The position numbers and the translations under genes were made by a program. Shown piece after piece: positions 1 to 11,470 of a stretch of 64,000 nucleotides of DNA. Source of the DNA: Diorhabda sublineata (Eukaryota > Arthropoda > Insecta > Coleoptera > Chrysomelidae); the NCBI RefSeq assembly GCF_026230105.1, contig NC_079479.1, positions 12,039,734-12,103,733 on the forward strand. Reading direction: 5' to 3'. The notes beneath the pieces were generated by a model. The model did not search any database and was not told where the DNA came from. It saw nothing but the letters and a program-made list of their open reading frames with translations. Position 1 is the stretch's first letter. Each line of letters starts with the position of its first letter.

Positions 1-2400
1 ATCTACAAGAACGTGAGAGTTGAACGACCCGGTTGTCAAATGATTTCCACTATTCTCGGATTTCTTCAGGCTCGATTTTATTAGTATTATGACATGGTAC
101 TTCATTCACCATTCACGTTTGACAGTAGTGAACAATACAATGGTATTTTCAACATATATGAATCGAACCTCAAATTTAACGTAAGTTATCTTTTCTACAT
201 GAGTGTTCATATTCATTAAAGATTCCACATGTTTCATTTTTGTATTATATTATAATTTTTTCTCATTGTTATCTATATCGTAGTTTCTCTGATGATAAGA
301 ACAATAAGCTTGGGGTAATTGTAATTTAATGAAGAGTTCGTTTTTCAAAATTGCTGCAAAACATAATATTCCTGTCTTTTTTATAATAGTTATTGAACCC
401 ATTGACTTGAAGCTTCGTGGACTAGCTTAATTCTGATGACAATACATTGATCAAATGAGAAATCCACAAAAAAATTAGTGATCATTAATTAAATTACTGT
501 ATTAAGACAGAGATCTTTTGTTTCACTCACATTTGACATGGTAATATTTTATATAATAATCACATGATTATAAAAATGTGTGTGTGTGTGTCGACCTAGG
601 TTAGGTCAGTTAAGTCACTGAATTCCAACCTTGAGCTCAAATTATCTTTACGGATGTCTCAAACATAACCAAACCTTTTTGTCAGATGATATAAATTCGA
701 ATATTTTATATACAACTTTTCTATTTAATAATTCCTACTTTGTAGTAATTGATAGATGATTATGCAGGTTTTTATTTTCATTAAAATTCACCAGCCGAGG
801 TACTTTAACATAAAACTAACAATATAGAGATTTTAAATGCATTAAAATTCAGTTAAGATTCTCATTCATATTTTATTTTTATTTCCAGCACCTTCGGATC
901 GATACTTTTTTCCTATTAATAAAATGGTAATTTTATAAGGTGTACATGATGGTTTTAACAACAAAATACAATTAAATATCTTATTCTTGTATTGTTGTAG
1001 TTAGAAAACTCGCTTTAGAGGAATGATAAGTCCTTTGAGACCTGAGTTTGCAGGATGTTATCAATATTTATTTCAAATGCAATTTACACTTTCTGATGAA
1101 ATAGCTGTAAATTAAAAATTATAATACTGAACACACTACTTACTACCATTATACCTCAAAAAGTTCAAGTCAAAGCGCCTGATAGGCTTCACGAAGGATA
1201 TCGGCCCTTGGTAAAATCAAGTGGGGCACGACGGGCCTATCTGAAGTCCTATATGCTCAACGGTCCTTTGGCCATCTACAATGCAACTATGAACTATCAT
1301 TATATATACTTTGTGTTGCAAAATTACTTTGACTTCAAACGAAACGAAAGTTCCTGAAGGTAGTAACTTGATGATAACTATAAGTGTTGGTGTAGTCTAG
1401 TTTTGGTGGCGAGAGGGACTGTAATTTTACAACTATGGAAGAAAAATTGAATCAATTCGTCAGTGTATTTTTTTACAGTAGTATATTGTTAATATGCTAA
1501 TATGGGCTAAATAAATGACACTAGAGTGAAGGTGTAAAGAAGATAAGCTGTAGTAACTGATAGTTTGATGGGGGGAAATCATTTTGAAGAGAAACATTGG
1601 TACAATGGTAGTAAACAGTTGATTATGAATATATATGAATCTCACCACCAACGGTTCCAGATATTTCAATTTGCAAAATGATCAATTATAAAAAATAATC
1701 CTGAAAATTCATTTACATTTCAAATTAGACTTTCGACTTCATTTTTAGCAATTTTGAACTTAATATTACGATGAAATATTTCATTATCTTGTAACGTTAC
1801 TTCAGTATTTGAAGGTTTTACCAAAAATATTTTTATAAAATATTCTGAATTGATATTATACATCAAGTATATATATTTATTAATATAGAAACATTTTATT
1901 TTTACACTAGACTAGTAGGATTTTAATAAAGAATGTTGAAGATGTTTTTTGTATAATTTTTGTGGTGTTTCGGCCAAATATGAATATCGATCTGTTGTAA
2001 TTAATATAAATAGAAGGAATTTATAAAATAGATTTTTTTGATACATTCCTCTATTTTATATATTGCTAAAATTGCCTCCTTTCCACATTCCAGATTCTGG
2101 CTTAAGACATTTTGTATGTTTATGATAAAACGTATAATGCTTTTTGCTATTTTATTTTTCACATTGATGACTATTTAATCTATTTTCCAAATATTATGAT
2201 GTTTGGTCGATATAAACAGTACCTATCTACAAAGGTTTTGAAAGAAATATAAAAATTCCTAACGTTTATGTATTTATTTCATCCGTTGTGGTATCTTTAT
2301 ATACAAATATTCCAGTTCCAATTATAAAAGGTAAATTAAAAAAAAATGTAAACGAATTGTATTTAATTATAAAATAGATATAAAAATTTATTACATACTA
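1..2400. other. AT-rich stretch, no gene recognised
   Basis: Only short chance reading frames are visible on both strands. There is a small TG run near 578-590 followed by a single TTAGG-like motif. Segment 1150-1360 is less AT-rich than its surroundings and may be an unrecognised repeat. It is probably intronic or intergenic. Confidence 0.5.
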
Positions 2401-2403
2401 AAA

Positions 2404-2523
2404 AATTGAGTATAAAATATTTATAAAAAGTCTGAATGGAATGGGTGAGTCTGAAGGGATCATTGGGATTCGTGGTAGGAGAACAACTCCACCTTTAAAT
2501 TTGCCATTTAAAATTGTAGCTCT
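2404..2523 (-). pseudogene. Helitron Pif1-type helicase fragment
   Basis: The minus strand reads through without a stop and contains ATILNGKFKG, then VVLLPRIPMIPSDSPIPFRL. This matches the conserved block near the C-terminus of Pif1-like helicases of Helitrons (N-x-KG-x-V-x-L/I-PRIP-x-x-P). In the full family it is followed by a RxQFPVRLAFAMTINKAQGQ-type block, which is missing here. The frame runs into AT-rich sequence just past the PFRL motif. Helitrons are rolling-circle transposons whose RepHel protein nicks and unwinds DNA. Only about 40 residues remain, so this is a dead fragment; its parent element cannot be delimited. Confidence 0.6.
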
Positions 2524-2544
2524 AACACATACTGAATAGACTGT

Positions 2545-2680
2545 TTACACCACCACTACATCAACACTCGCAATTACACTGTCTGTAAAACTGTTTATCT
2601 TCAGTCTCTGAAGACGATAACTTGGTTATCAAAACGCGGGTCAGACAGTGTAATTATGAGTGTTGATGTAGTGGTTTTGT
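2545..2680 (+). repeat. Penelope-associated tail repeat with inverted arms
   Basis: The block contains TGAAGACGATAACTTGGTTA. On either side lie inverted copies of a segment reading CAGACAGTGTAATTATGAGT. The same tail recurs at 31385-31450 (+) and 47090-47170 (-). At the last site it directly follows a Penelope-like GIY-YIG coding fragment, so it is probably the 3' end of that family. Confidence 0.5.
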
Positions 2681-2689
2681 TAACAGAAA

Positions 2690-2800
2690 TTCCAACTCAT
2701 TTTAACACACACAAACAAATTCATTCAAATCGGTCCAGCCGTTTAGGGGGAGTACACTGCCAACACACCTACAGAAGAATTATATATATAAAGATATTAG
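2690..2800 (+). repeat. Transposon 3' tail-like sequence
   Basis: It includes CGGTCCAGCCGTTTAGG and ends AGAATTATATATATAAAGAT. Such endings are common in insect interspersed repeats. The family cannot be assigned from the sequence alone. Confidence 0.35.
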
Positions 2801-3126
2801 ATTTAGATTTGATGTTATTGATGTATTATCATGACAATCAAATTATACTTCTGATGTATGGTACTAGTATAGCTTGTTGCGTCTACTTAACTCATAATCA
2901 GGAATATTTGTAGTGTTTTTATCCTTTTTTGATTTATCTTGTTAGTTTCACGCACAAGCGTTTTAATCTATTTTCTTTCTTTTTACAACAAGATGTATTT
3001 TCAACATAGTCCGATATATAGATACAACATTCAATTTATTTATTCGGAAGTTTATTAAGTTCAAAATTGCTCAAAATACAAATGTTCACTCCGTAGAGTC
3101 AGTTTCAAGCTCTCACCGTTTTTATA

Positions 3127-3273
3127 ATGGCACTTCCTAACAAAAAATTCGATTCGTTTTTTGTAGCATCAATGACTTACTACATCAAGTACAAGAAGCT
3201 CGTATCAGCTTATGTTGGAAGAACTGAATTAAATAAAAAGTGGATTATTGATGAATCAAGTGAGAATACTTGA
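3127..3273 (+). CDS. Short unrecognised ORF, possible first exon
   Basis: The ATG at 3127 opens a 48-codon frame, MALPNKKFDSFFVASMTYYI onward, ending in TGA at 3271. Its Lys/Tyr-rich, non-repetitive composition looks more protein-like than the surrounding AT-rich DNA. A possible splice donor, A|GTGAGA, sits at 3260 just before the stop, so it could be a first coding exon that reads on into an unseen exon. No downstream exon was identified and I recognise no family. It may equally be chance or a transposon fragment. Confidence 0.2.
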   Translation: MALPNKKFDSFFVASMTYYIKYKKLVSAYVGRTELNKKWIIDESSENT

Positions 3274-3711
3274 TAACTTTCATTTTATAAAACTAACAAT
3301 TTTGTTGTAGCAATAAAGAACACAAAAAAGTATTTACTTTTACTTTATATAAGAGCATTTTAATGCAAAAAGGTTTGTAGAATGGGTACCTACAGTAATA
3401 TTTATGAATTTGGTATTTAACAATGTGGTTGCTATATTGATAGTATAACATTACTAATATCTTTTGAGCAGCTCAGAAATTACATCAAAGTTTGGATGCT
3501 GTTAACAGCTCAGGTATGATCCTAAAAATATGTCAAAAATGTTCCGTTTATACTTCATGTATTTTCATTTTATGTGCACATCTTATTGCGAAAGACATGA
3601 ATCCCGATTAAATGACCATTTAATCAGTTTACAGGTTTAGCGAACCACGAGGAGTTTGAATCTAGTGGGAAACACAAAGATTATAAAAATCTCCCATATC
3701 AGAACAATATC

Positions 3712-3764
<53 letters not shown>

Positions 3765-4270
3765 TTTTTTTTATTTGACTCATTCTGCAGAAACAGGATA
3801 CGTGCAAAGTCAGATCATCATTGATTATAACAGTTTTTTTTATCAATAGTATGAGTAGAAAAACCGTTGTCTTGAATATCTTTGATAACTAAAGATTTTA
3901 TAAGGTACCAAAGAAAGAAACTGCTCACATGTTAAACTGTTTTGATTTGATTATTTTCCCACTAGACTCCGTCCCCTTGTATAAATTTTTATACACGAAA
4001 TAATTACTGAATATATAAGTAAATACAAAATCAAAAAATTCTTTTTTGAAAACTATATAAAAGTGTATGAAAGATTTTGATAATTTTGTATTTATGCTCA
4101 CATTGGCCGTCTAAAAATTGACGAGTATAAAAGTATTATAACTTTTTCCCTGGGTTTAAGTTCGCAGAATTGATTTGAAATTGTTTGTGAAAATATTTAT
4201 CCATAGTTCATTGATTTAAAAAATTCAAACAACATTGTACAGAGTGAGTTTTAAGTATAGAACGCGTTAA
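3274..4270. other. Non-coding, with a TA microsatellite
   Basis: No gene is seen. A perfect TA run lies at about 3719-3757, followed by a T-rich stretch. The Tyr-Ile open frame across the run is an artefact of the repeat. Confidence 0.6.
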
Positions 4271-4320
4271 TTGTCTCGGAAACGACTTTACGAGCTCTTG
4301 TTAATAAATAACGAGACTTC

Positions 4321-4342
4321 GCGTCTAGAGGGCGCCCTAGAC
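4321..4342. repeat. Near-perfect GC-rich palindrome
   Basis: A short inverted repeat with CGTCTAG and CTAGACG arms surrounds GGGCGCCC-type sequence, just upstream of the mariner relic. It stands out in AT-rich surroundings. Its function is unknown. Confidence 0.35.
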
Positions 4343-4435
4343 GGGTGGGGTAGAAAACGAGTAGTGCGATATCTAGATATCTTGTCTATGCACGTACCAA
4401 AACCCATTCCCGTCACTATTTATAGTATTTGTGCA

Positions 4436-5290
4436 GTAGCGGTTTTTTCTCGTGCCAAAAACCATTTGTATTTCGTTAAATTGAAAATAAAACTTCGAAT
4501 GAGTATTATAAATTGTTGCAAGAGACCTATGGGGACAATTCTCTATCTCATGTGCGTGTTTTTGAGTGGTGTAAGCACTTTAGTGAGTGCCGAGAGAGCA
4601 CTGAAGATGATCAGCACCCAGATCGCCCTGTAACTGTTCCAACTCCGGAAACAGTGACCAAAATCAACCAAATTGAGCGTGTATATCGTCGAATGAGCAT
4701 CCAGATGATTGCCGAGGCTGTAAACGCCGATAAAGAAACTGTTAAAAAAATTTTATACGAGGATTTTCACATGACAAAGTCTGTGCGAAGTTGGTGCTAA
4801 AAAATCTGACTTCTGACCAAAAGCTCTTGCGTCAACGGGTCTGCTCAGATTAACTTGAAAGGTTAGAAAAAGATCCCGGACTGATGAAAAACGTTATTAC
4901 TTGCGACGAAACGTGAATTTTTCAATATTATGTTGAAACAAAGCGACAATCGAGGCATTGGAAGACGTCTGAATTGTCCAGAATAAAAAAAAGGGAAGAT
5001 GTCCAAATCAAAGGCAATGTTGATTGTTTTTTTGACATTAACTATATCGTGATGACTGAATGGCTTCCAGAGGGAAAGCCTGTGAACCAGATTTACTATT
5101 TGTCACTTCGAGAACGAGTTCGTAAAAGTCGGTCCGAGTTGTGGAAGAGCAACTCGTGGATTTTGCACGGACAATGCATCTGCCCATAACGCACTATCTG
5201 TGAGGCAGTATTTGGCCAGTAAGCGCAATTCAGTGCTCGAACACCCGCCATACTCACCAGATTTGGCACTGTGCGACTTTTTTTGTAAAA
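4436..5290 (+). pseudogene. Mariner transposase relic (SETMAR-like type)
   Basis: This is a decayed DD34D mariner transposase. The N-terminal helix-turn-helix region reads through FVKLKIK, then (shifted frame) LLQETYGDNSLSHVRVFEWC and RRMSIQMIAEAVNADKETVK. In the catalytic domain ITCDET supplies the first Asp, followed by WLPEGKPVNQIYYL, a DNASAHN-like second Asp site and PPYSPDLALCDFF for the third. Frameshifts and stops separate these blocks. The last ~60 residues and the right terminal repeat are missing, because the match ends abruptly after the DFF motif. The same subfamily recurs at 42897-43468, where the C-terminal end is kept instead. It encoded cut-and-paste transposase inserting at TA. 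Confidence 0.85.
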
Positions 5291-5630
5291 TGACTGATAT
5301 TACGGTGGTATTTACATTATTATTTTTCATATATAATTGTACCAATATCTCTGCCCAATATAAAATAATACTTCAAGATGGTATTATTGAATAAACTAAT
5401 TTAGTTTTATCCATCTTTAATAATTTATATCCTGATAGAAATCTCATACATCAGGTCAATAAATTATTAAAAAAATGTAACGAAATTGCTGCAGTATAAA
5501 ATTTTTTCAACGCATGCTCAGACAATCTGCCACAAAGTTTGAAAGAGATTCAGATTCTATGTAATATTTAACGAAGTTTCGTATGTTTTTTATTTAAAAA
5601 GCAAGCATAAGATGGGGTAAACCTTTTTAC
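5291..5630. other. No feature seen
   Basis: AT-rich filler lies between the truncated mariner and a LINE fragment. No coding or repeat signal was recognised. Confidence 0.5.
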
Positions 5631-5634
5631 ACTC

Positions 5635-5960
5635 AAGTATTCGATGCCGTGTGTAGATGTCTGTGTATATTAATCTTGAACTTCTGTAGGTTTTAGTGTT
5701 CGGAAAGGACGTGCCTTGGTAGCCAATTCCACAGACTTACACTTCTCTAAAGAAAGGATTTCTGATAAATTGTCGTTCTGGGCGTCTGCAGGCGAGCTCA
5801 TGAGCCACGTCTACCTATCGAGTGGGACTTGCTAAAACTGCTTCAGGTGGTATTATGTTGGGCAGCTCGGAAGAGTATCTACTGTGGTAGTATCGGTAAA
5901 ACAAAGTCAGGGCGGTGACCTTTCTTCTATAGTATTTAACAAATTAGCAACTTTATATAC
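5635..5960 (-). pseudogene. Non-LTR retrotransposon, RT C-terminal fragment
   Basis: The minus strand reads LFYRYYHSRYSSELPNIIPP, then RQFIRNPFFREV and VCGIGYQGTSFPNTKTYRSS. This corresponds to the region after the thumb of many insect LINE polymerases, where the pattern is FYRYY-x-SSEL, then RxSFFxRxxxLWNxLP and a Phe-Lys block. In-frame stops are present and there is no palm domain nearby. It is a 5'-truncated dead LINE copy, which is typical of target-primed insertion. The clade is uncertain (jockey/CR1-type). Confidence 0.6.
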
Positions 5961-6227
5961 GGCAAATGCTAGAAAATGTCCCTTATGTCAGTGTTACAAC
6001 CCAATTTCAACATTCCAATGCGATTCGTAATATCCCTGTTTGTTTATTTCTTCTTATTCCTGTGACAATCTTCTAATTCTTGATTGGTTTAAGTAAGGTG
6101 TCGTTCATCAAAATCTTTTTTGAATCTGAAAGATTAATTTTAATACTTATATGAAGAAAATTGCTTAGGTTGTTAAATAAAATGAAAAAATAAAAAAATT
6201 TCAAGTATTCAACATTATTTTTTACGC

Positions 6228-6870
6228 CGAAAAATAATTGAAGAAAGCGAGGTAAAGTTTCGTAAATTTTATCCTGAAATTGACTTTTCTCATGGAATGA
6301 TTTTTAAGTGGTTCTTTGCTCTTACAAGTGGTCGTATGAACACGGATGATGCTGAACGACCGGAACCGTCATTTACTGCTATTCCAGAAATGGCTGATGA
6401 AATCCTTACCTAAAATAGAATCGAAAAATCTATTTAAAAAGGTAAATGCCGCGATTGTATAATGAATATAAAAATCCTGGCTCGCATCAAATATAATGAA
6501 ACTTTGATTGTACTCAATGTAGATGGGTACATAACTACAGATCCAAAAATAAAGTCGAAACAATGGACTTCATCCAAAAAACGTGCTATCAAAAAAGCAA
6601 AAGCCGTTTTTTCGGCGAATAAGATCATTACCACAGTATTTACCAAAGCCAAAGGTGTAGATAATTGTCATTGATTCCTTAGAAAATTACCCAAATTACG
6701 TTATTTTGCTGAAACGTTTTGATACAACAATGATCCTGCCCATTCGTTGACGATTGTTGCAGAAAAATTAGCTGAAATGCGTTACGATTTATTTCCTTAT
6801 CCGCCATATTAACCTGATTCGACTCTCTCCACATGGCTTGATGAAAAGCAACTTCGGACAAATAAGAAAT
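6228..6870 (+). pseudogene. Mariner transposase relic, heavily decayed
   Basis: Successive fragments read FSHGMIFKWF, MNTDDAERPEPSF, SKQWTSSKKRAIKKAKAVFS, NNDPAHSLTIVAEKLAEMRY and PYPPY-x-PDSTLSTW. These line up with the mariner order of HTH, the GRM(S/N)xxDxxRPGRP linker, the WT..RxKKxKxxxS block, the HDNAPxH second catalytic site and the PPYSPDLAPSDxxLF third site. Many stops and shifts are present and the catalytic residues are partly lost. A related fragment lies at 42490-42640. It is an old copy. Confidence 0.65.
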
Positions 6871-7389
6871 AATTTCCGAAACATTATTTTTGGATGGTGT
6901 TTAAAAACTTTGGCATCTCGCTACTCAGAGTATTTGGAGTCGAATGATGCTGTTAATTGTAACAGACGCCGGACTATTTAAGTCTCCTTCAGTGAAAAAG
7001 AAACCAAATATTTTGATATAACATTCAATACATTAATCTTATGTCGATATTGGGTATGGCGTTTTCTCATCAACGGGGAATTGTAACGCCACCACAATCT
7101 ACATATAATTCAAATGTTCGGATCATTGTGTCAGCAAATTGTTTACGACTTTAGAAATTATGAATTGAATCAAGTTTAATAAGTATGAATGGAGTTTGTT
7201 ACCAAGTAAAATTCTCGTCATGGCTGTTCGTGAAATATCAAGTTGCTTGAATATTTTTCTAATACTCAAGGGTGGATCGTCTCCTCAACCTTATCTTGTT
7301 ATGAAATTTCGGTTAGGATATAAATGATTAATAATTAGTTAACTAACAAGTATATTAATGAAAGCGAACGCGTTATTATTCGAGATCTT
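6871..7389. other. Probable mariner remnant, otherwise blank
   Basis: Decayed sequence continues after the mariner relic, with no secure coding signal. Confidence 0.35.
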
Positions 7390-7800
7390 CTTTTTAAGAC
7401 GCCGTTTACCTTCGGAGGTTGGCGATCCAAATGGTTATTGTCGCACTAGAAACCGCAGTCCTAAAAATTTCTGTACAAGTCTGTAGAATTTTATCTACGG
7501 CCTACCGACCGTTTTCTTTCGATCTTCTCTTCTATTATCGGGCGGAGAATCTCATGACGCTCGCCTCTCATTATAATTATGGTAGTACTGTAACTTTCCT
7601 TCTTTCATTATCGTGAGAAGTTACCCATTTGTTGTGGGATCTCTATGTTTGTCTTATGTTTCATCCATGATAACCGCAGCATTCGCCTGTAGGCGTACTT
7701 TTCGAACGCATCAATTTTCTTCTCTGTGGCCGCATCCGTACAGAAGAACAGGAAAGATCAGTCCAGGGATCTTAGAGATGATACTTGTCGAGAGATCATT
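7390..7800 (-). pseudogene. LINE polymerase C-terminal fragment (RTE-like)
   Basis: In one minus-strand frame the sequence reads KKIDAFEKYAYRRMLRLSWM, then KHKTNIEIPQQMG. In other frames come TIIMRGERHEILRPIIEEKI and ERKRSVGRR. This matches the common insect endonuclease/reverse-transcriptase C-terminal tail: LxAFExWxxRRMLKISWxxHxxNxEVLxRMG, then GHxLRxxxYxLLxLIxEGKxxGRRxxGR. Frameshifts split it and only the tail of the protein remains. The GC content is higher than that of the flanks. Confidence 0.6.
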
Positions 7801-7994
7801 AATCGCATTTTAAGAGTTTGTGACCATAGACTTTTCCGTCTACCGTATATTTTTATAAAACGCAGAAAAACAGTTTAAAGCTTTTATTTTATTTATTAAT
7901 CGTCATTTTTATATTTTTAATTAAAACCAAATCGAGTAACATTAGAAGTTGTATGATTTTGTGAGTGCAAGTCGCATCGGTAGAACGATGGTGT

Positions 7995-8440
7995 GATAAA
8001 CCTGTGTTGCAGATTCACAAAGAATTTTTTTAGCTGTTACTTTATTTTGTAACGAATTCTCAATATATCCTTCTGCCACAGCAGTGAATATCCATCCACT
8101 AAGTCGTTTAATAGCTTAAAAATTTGCATCGCTGTCTGAAAGTATCGAGGCAGAAGAACGAGGAAAATAATGTCTCGTATAGAGATGCTCCAATTCAAAA
8201 ACAGTGACTATTATTGAAAACTTCGAAAATGTTTTTACATCAATTGGCTGCGTAGAAGGTTGGCTACCTGAGAAGGTTTTTTTTACATTGTATACTATGG
8301 TAAAAATCCTATTTGTGGATATTTTAGATGCTTCAATTGTTACAAGATATTTTGATACTAAATATTGAACGTCATCCGTTTGTAATTTCAATAATTCATC
8401 TTTTCTCATTGCTCTAGATACTCCGAAAATCTAGTCGATC
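7995..8440 (-). pseudogene. Crypton-type tyrosine recombinase, catalytic fragment
   Basis: The main frame (stop-free at 8116-8409) starts SRAMRKDELLKLQTDDVQYL, continues SKYLVTIEASK and RIFTIVYNV, then HYFPRSSASILSDSDANF. Past a stop it reads KRLSGWIFTAVAEGYIENSL. The order matches insect Crypton-like tyrosine recombinases: a CRREEL box with the first catalytic Arg, a DTK strand, an HCFRRSSATLL box (H-x-x-R) and a VAEGYIENS box with the nucleophilic Tyr. Here the second Arg position appears to be Pro (HYFPR), so the enzyme is probably dead. These proteins cut and rejoin DNA through a 3'-phosphotyrosine. An N-terminal fragment of the same kind of protein lies at 61075-61371, too far away to be the same copy. 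Confidence 0.55.
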
Positions 8441-8557
8441 TACAAAATGATTCATACCCAACTATTGAAATTTTAACTTTTGTTTTTTGTCACTCAAAAC
8501 AGGTTGTCAGAAGCATGCTTGTTCTTTGTCTAGCATTTTTGTCTCCTTCAGTATATA

Positions 8558-8830
8558 TAGGGTGATTTAAAACGTTCCAATGCGAGTTATATCACTGCAT
8601 TAAGCAAAAAAAAAATTCAAAAATGCGGCATCAGCTAAATACTTTTATGGTTTTCTCGATAGGGAGAAACTTAAACGTTCCACAGGCTTTGATTGGCTAA
8701 ACCTTATTGTTAATTTGCGATTTATCTATGCGTTATAGACATGTGATTGTTTGGTGATTTTTAATCGTTTTTTTTTTTTCGATTAATGCAGTGTTATAAC
8801 TCGCTTGCGAAAGTTTTTAAACACCCTGTA
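8558..8830. mobile_element. TA-flanked MITE with ~55 bp TIRs
   Basis: The left end, AGGGTGATTTAAAACGTTCC, and the reverse complement of the right end, CAGGGTGTTTAAAAACTTTC, form imperfect terminal inverted repeats. They continue through GCGAGTTATAACACTGCATTAA-like sequence to a poly-A/poly-T stretch on each side. TA dinucleotides sit at both ends. It is short and non-coding, as expected for a non-autonomous Tc1/mariner-type element. Confidence 0.8.
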
Positions 8831-8992
8831 TATCCCTTTCTCATTATTATTTTATTAAATTCGCTAATGCTTATGTTATTTTTCAAATTCAAAATATGCA
8901 AACAAAATTGTCTCTGAATAATGCTTCACTTGTTTTCTTTTAAAATTTTTATTCACTTCCATTTCTTGGGATCATTAACAGAAAATAATGCG

Positions 8993-11470
8993 TTAACCCA
9001 TTAAGTACCGTGAGTCCCATTTAGGGATTGCGCAGTTTTGCCCCACTGCAATTTCATTTTATTGATTTGTCATGTGTGAGTTGTATCGTTCGCACTATTA
9101 ATTTCATCCTCAATTGTAAAAATAAAAATCTGAACTTGAATTCTGTGGTTTTTGAACAAAAAGAGTAAATACAGGGCACTAAAATCAGCCTGAGCTACTA
9201 AACTCTTAATTGCTATATATTTTTGAGGTTATGTTTGAACATATTTCTGATTTTAACATGAGAGGGTGAAAATTTGTTATGTTCTTGTTATTCTTAATCT
9301 GATGTGTCATCAATATGCCCCTTCGAATACTTATACGAATTTTTTTCACTAGATCCTCTTTTGAAATCATAAGTCGGATATGCGCATATCGTCAGTTTCT
9401 TTCTCTTCTTAGTTGAACACGTTTTTCACAGGATTGACCTATCGAGAATGTCTGTCTGTAACCCTGTACCTTGAACATATATTAAATGATCCTAACTTTT
9501 GGTATAATGATGACGTCAATACCATTGATATTGTTGAATTACCACCAGAAGATGTAGATGAAGTCACAGATTGCGAGGATTTTGACGAAAATCTATTGGC
9601 AGATGAAACCCTCACAAAAGTTCCTGGGGCATTGGAAGTTCACAGTATTCATGCAGAAGATACTATCGATGATGGTCTCAGTACTTCGGTTTATCAGACA
9701 ACAGAAAAACAACGTAACCTTGGGCAAAAAATTTCGTAATTTTGAAATACATATTGTCCATTCAGAATATGATTTTGGTGAGAATTCGAATACATTCACT
9801 CCTCATTAAAGTAAGAAAAGGAAATCAACAATCTCTGAGGGTACTGAGACACAACCAGTTCGGATCACAAAAAAGAATAGAGAAAAGGTAGTTTCTAAAC
9901 GGGGAAAAAAATAGAACCATCATTTTCTCTACAAAAGAAAAGTACGAGCACAGGATAGATTGGAAAACACAACATTATAAAAATGGAATTGAAAGGAAAA
10001 AGTCCTCGCGAAATTTTTGAATAATTTTTTGACGACGGAATTTTGGAGCACATCAAGAGTGAAAACTCAAAGTTTGCTGCTAAGAATAACAACCATCAAT
10101 TTTTTTAATCGACCAACTGTTTGAAAAAATTCTTGGGTATTCTTTTGTTATCTGGCTATCACAGCTTAGCAAAGGAAAAAATGTACTGGAGCGAAGATGA
10201 AGATATTTGTATACCAGTCGTTAGAAAATGTATGTCTAGAAATCTCCATTTCGCAAATAATGCAGAAATAAAGGATATTCCCAAAGATCAAAGAGACAAA
10301 TTGTTCAAAATTCGACCGTTAATTAATAAGAAGTTCATGACCTTTGGAGTGTTCAACCAGGACCTAAGTATTGTTGAGCAAATGGTAAGATACTTCGTAC
10401 ACCACAATTCCTCACCTCAAACAATTCATCAGAAGAAAACCTATAAAATTCGGGTTCAAAATATGGGCTCTTTGTTGTTCGTTCGGTTAGTGGTTATTGT
10501 TACCATTTTATGAAGGAAAAAGAACGGAAGGACCTCAAGTATCATTTGGACTAGGAGGAGACGTCGTAATGAGGTTGAATTCAAATATTGACAATCTTCA
10601 ACTAAATAGCTTTTACTTTGACAAGTTTTTACAAGTTTTTTGTTGGTCCAAAAACTTCTAGAAATAAACATACGCGTAACAGGCACAAGTAGATTTAATA
10701 GAATGAATAGTTGCTCAATGAAGTCCGAGAAAGATATGGAAAAAGAAGAACGAGGCGCATACGACTGTAGGTTTGACATTAAAAATAAAGTCTTGGGGGC
10801 AATATGGAAAGACAATAATTGTGTATAAATGCCATGAAAGTTTATTACCTTTGTCAAAAGCTTACGGATGGTCCAGAACATAAAAAGCGAAAAAAGTATT
10901 CCTTAACCATATTTGATTTCAGAATTTAATAAGGGGGGAGTAGATTTGTTGGACTGGAACGTCCAAAAGTATAAAACCAAAATACGTGGAAAAAAACGTT
11001 ATTTTTCTATATTTATTCAAATGTTAGATACGGCAGTTATCAATGCGTATGCTTTTTTTGTCTTGTGAGTGGTAAAGTCTCTTCTATACATCAGTTACGA
11101 AAAATGCGGGTAGACCACAGGCGAAGAATGTTAGCTTCTATGTACAACAGCGAAAATCATTATTTGACAAGAACTTTTGAAGGGAAACAAAGAAAATGAG
11201 GAGTATGCAAGACAATGTGCCGAATGTGATATAGGTTTGCATATTTTGCAATATTTTCCCATTTCATTTAAAATAATATGTCACAATAATATCTAACCAA
11301 TATTGAATTTATTTAAAACATTCACTACATTTCCCATGATCCTCAAATGGGTATTAAAATTTAAACAAAAAAAATTTAAAATAACATATTTTCGGAGTTT
11401 TAATGTTAGAATACAAAATAAATCGTAGAAATTCGGGTAATTAGAAAAAAATCTGTTCTTAATTGGTTAA
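8993..11470 (+). mobile_element. piggyBac-like transposon, complete ends
   Basis: Both ends carry the piggyBac target site. The left end is TTAACCCATTAAGTACCG and the reverse complement of the right end is TTAACCAATTAAGAAC. The 2478 bp between the TTAA sites is the normal size for the superfamily, and a decayed transposase fills the interior. Subterminal CCCATTTAGGGAT on the left resembles CCCATTTGAGGATC (reverse strand, near 11340) on the right. Confidence 0.85.
9413..11235 (+). pseudogene. piggyBac (PGBD-type) transposase relic
   Basis: Reading blocks in order: FTGLTYRECLSV and an acidic N-terminal stretch (IVELPPEDVDEVTD); FLGILLLSGYHSLAKEKMYW with SEDEDICIPVVRKCMSRN; DKLFKIRPLINKKFMTFGVF; LSIVEQMVRYF, which corresponds to the SIDEAMVPYKG catalytic site; a GGDVVMRLNSN block; FYFDKFLQ, corresponding to YFDNFFTS; an RGAYDCRFD-type block; VDLLDWNVQKYK-like sequence near 10940; and a Cys-rich tail (YARQCAECD) near 11200. 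Numerous frameshifts and stops are present, and E replaces D in SIVEQM. It is dead but full length. It lies between intact TTAA ends. Confidence 0.85.

Noticed and set aside
3637..3846. Minus-strand ORF with a Tyr-Ile run
   Set aside because: The frame is created by the TA microsatellite at 3719-3757.
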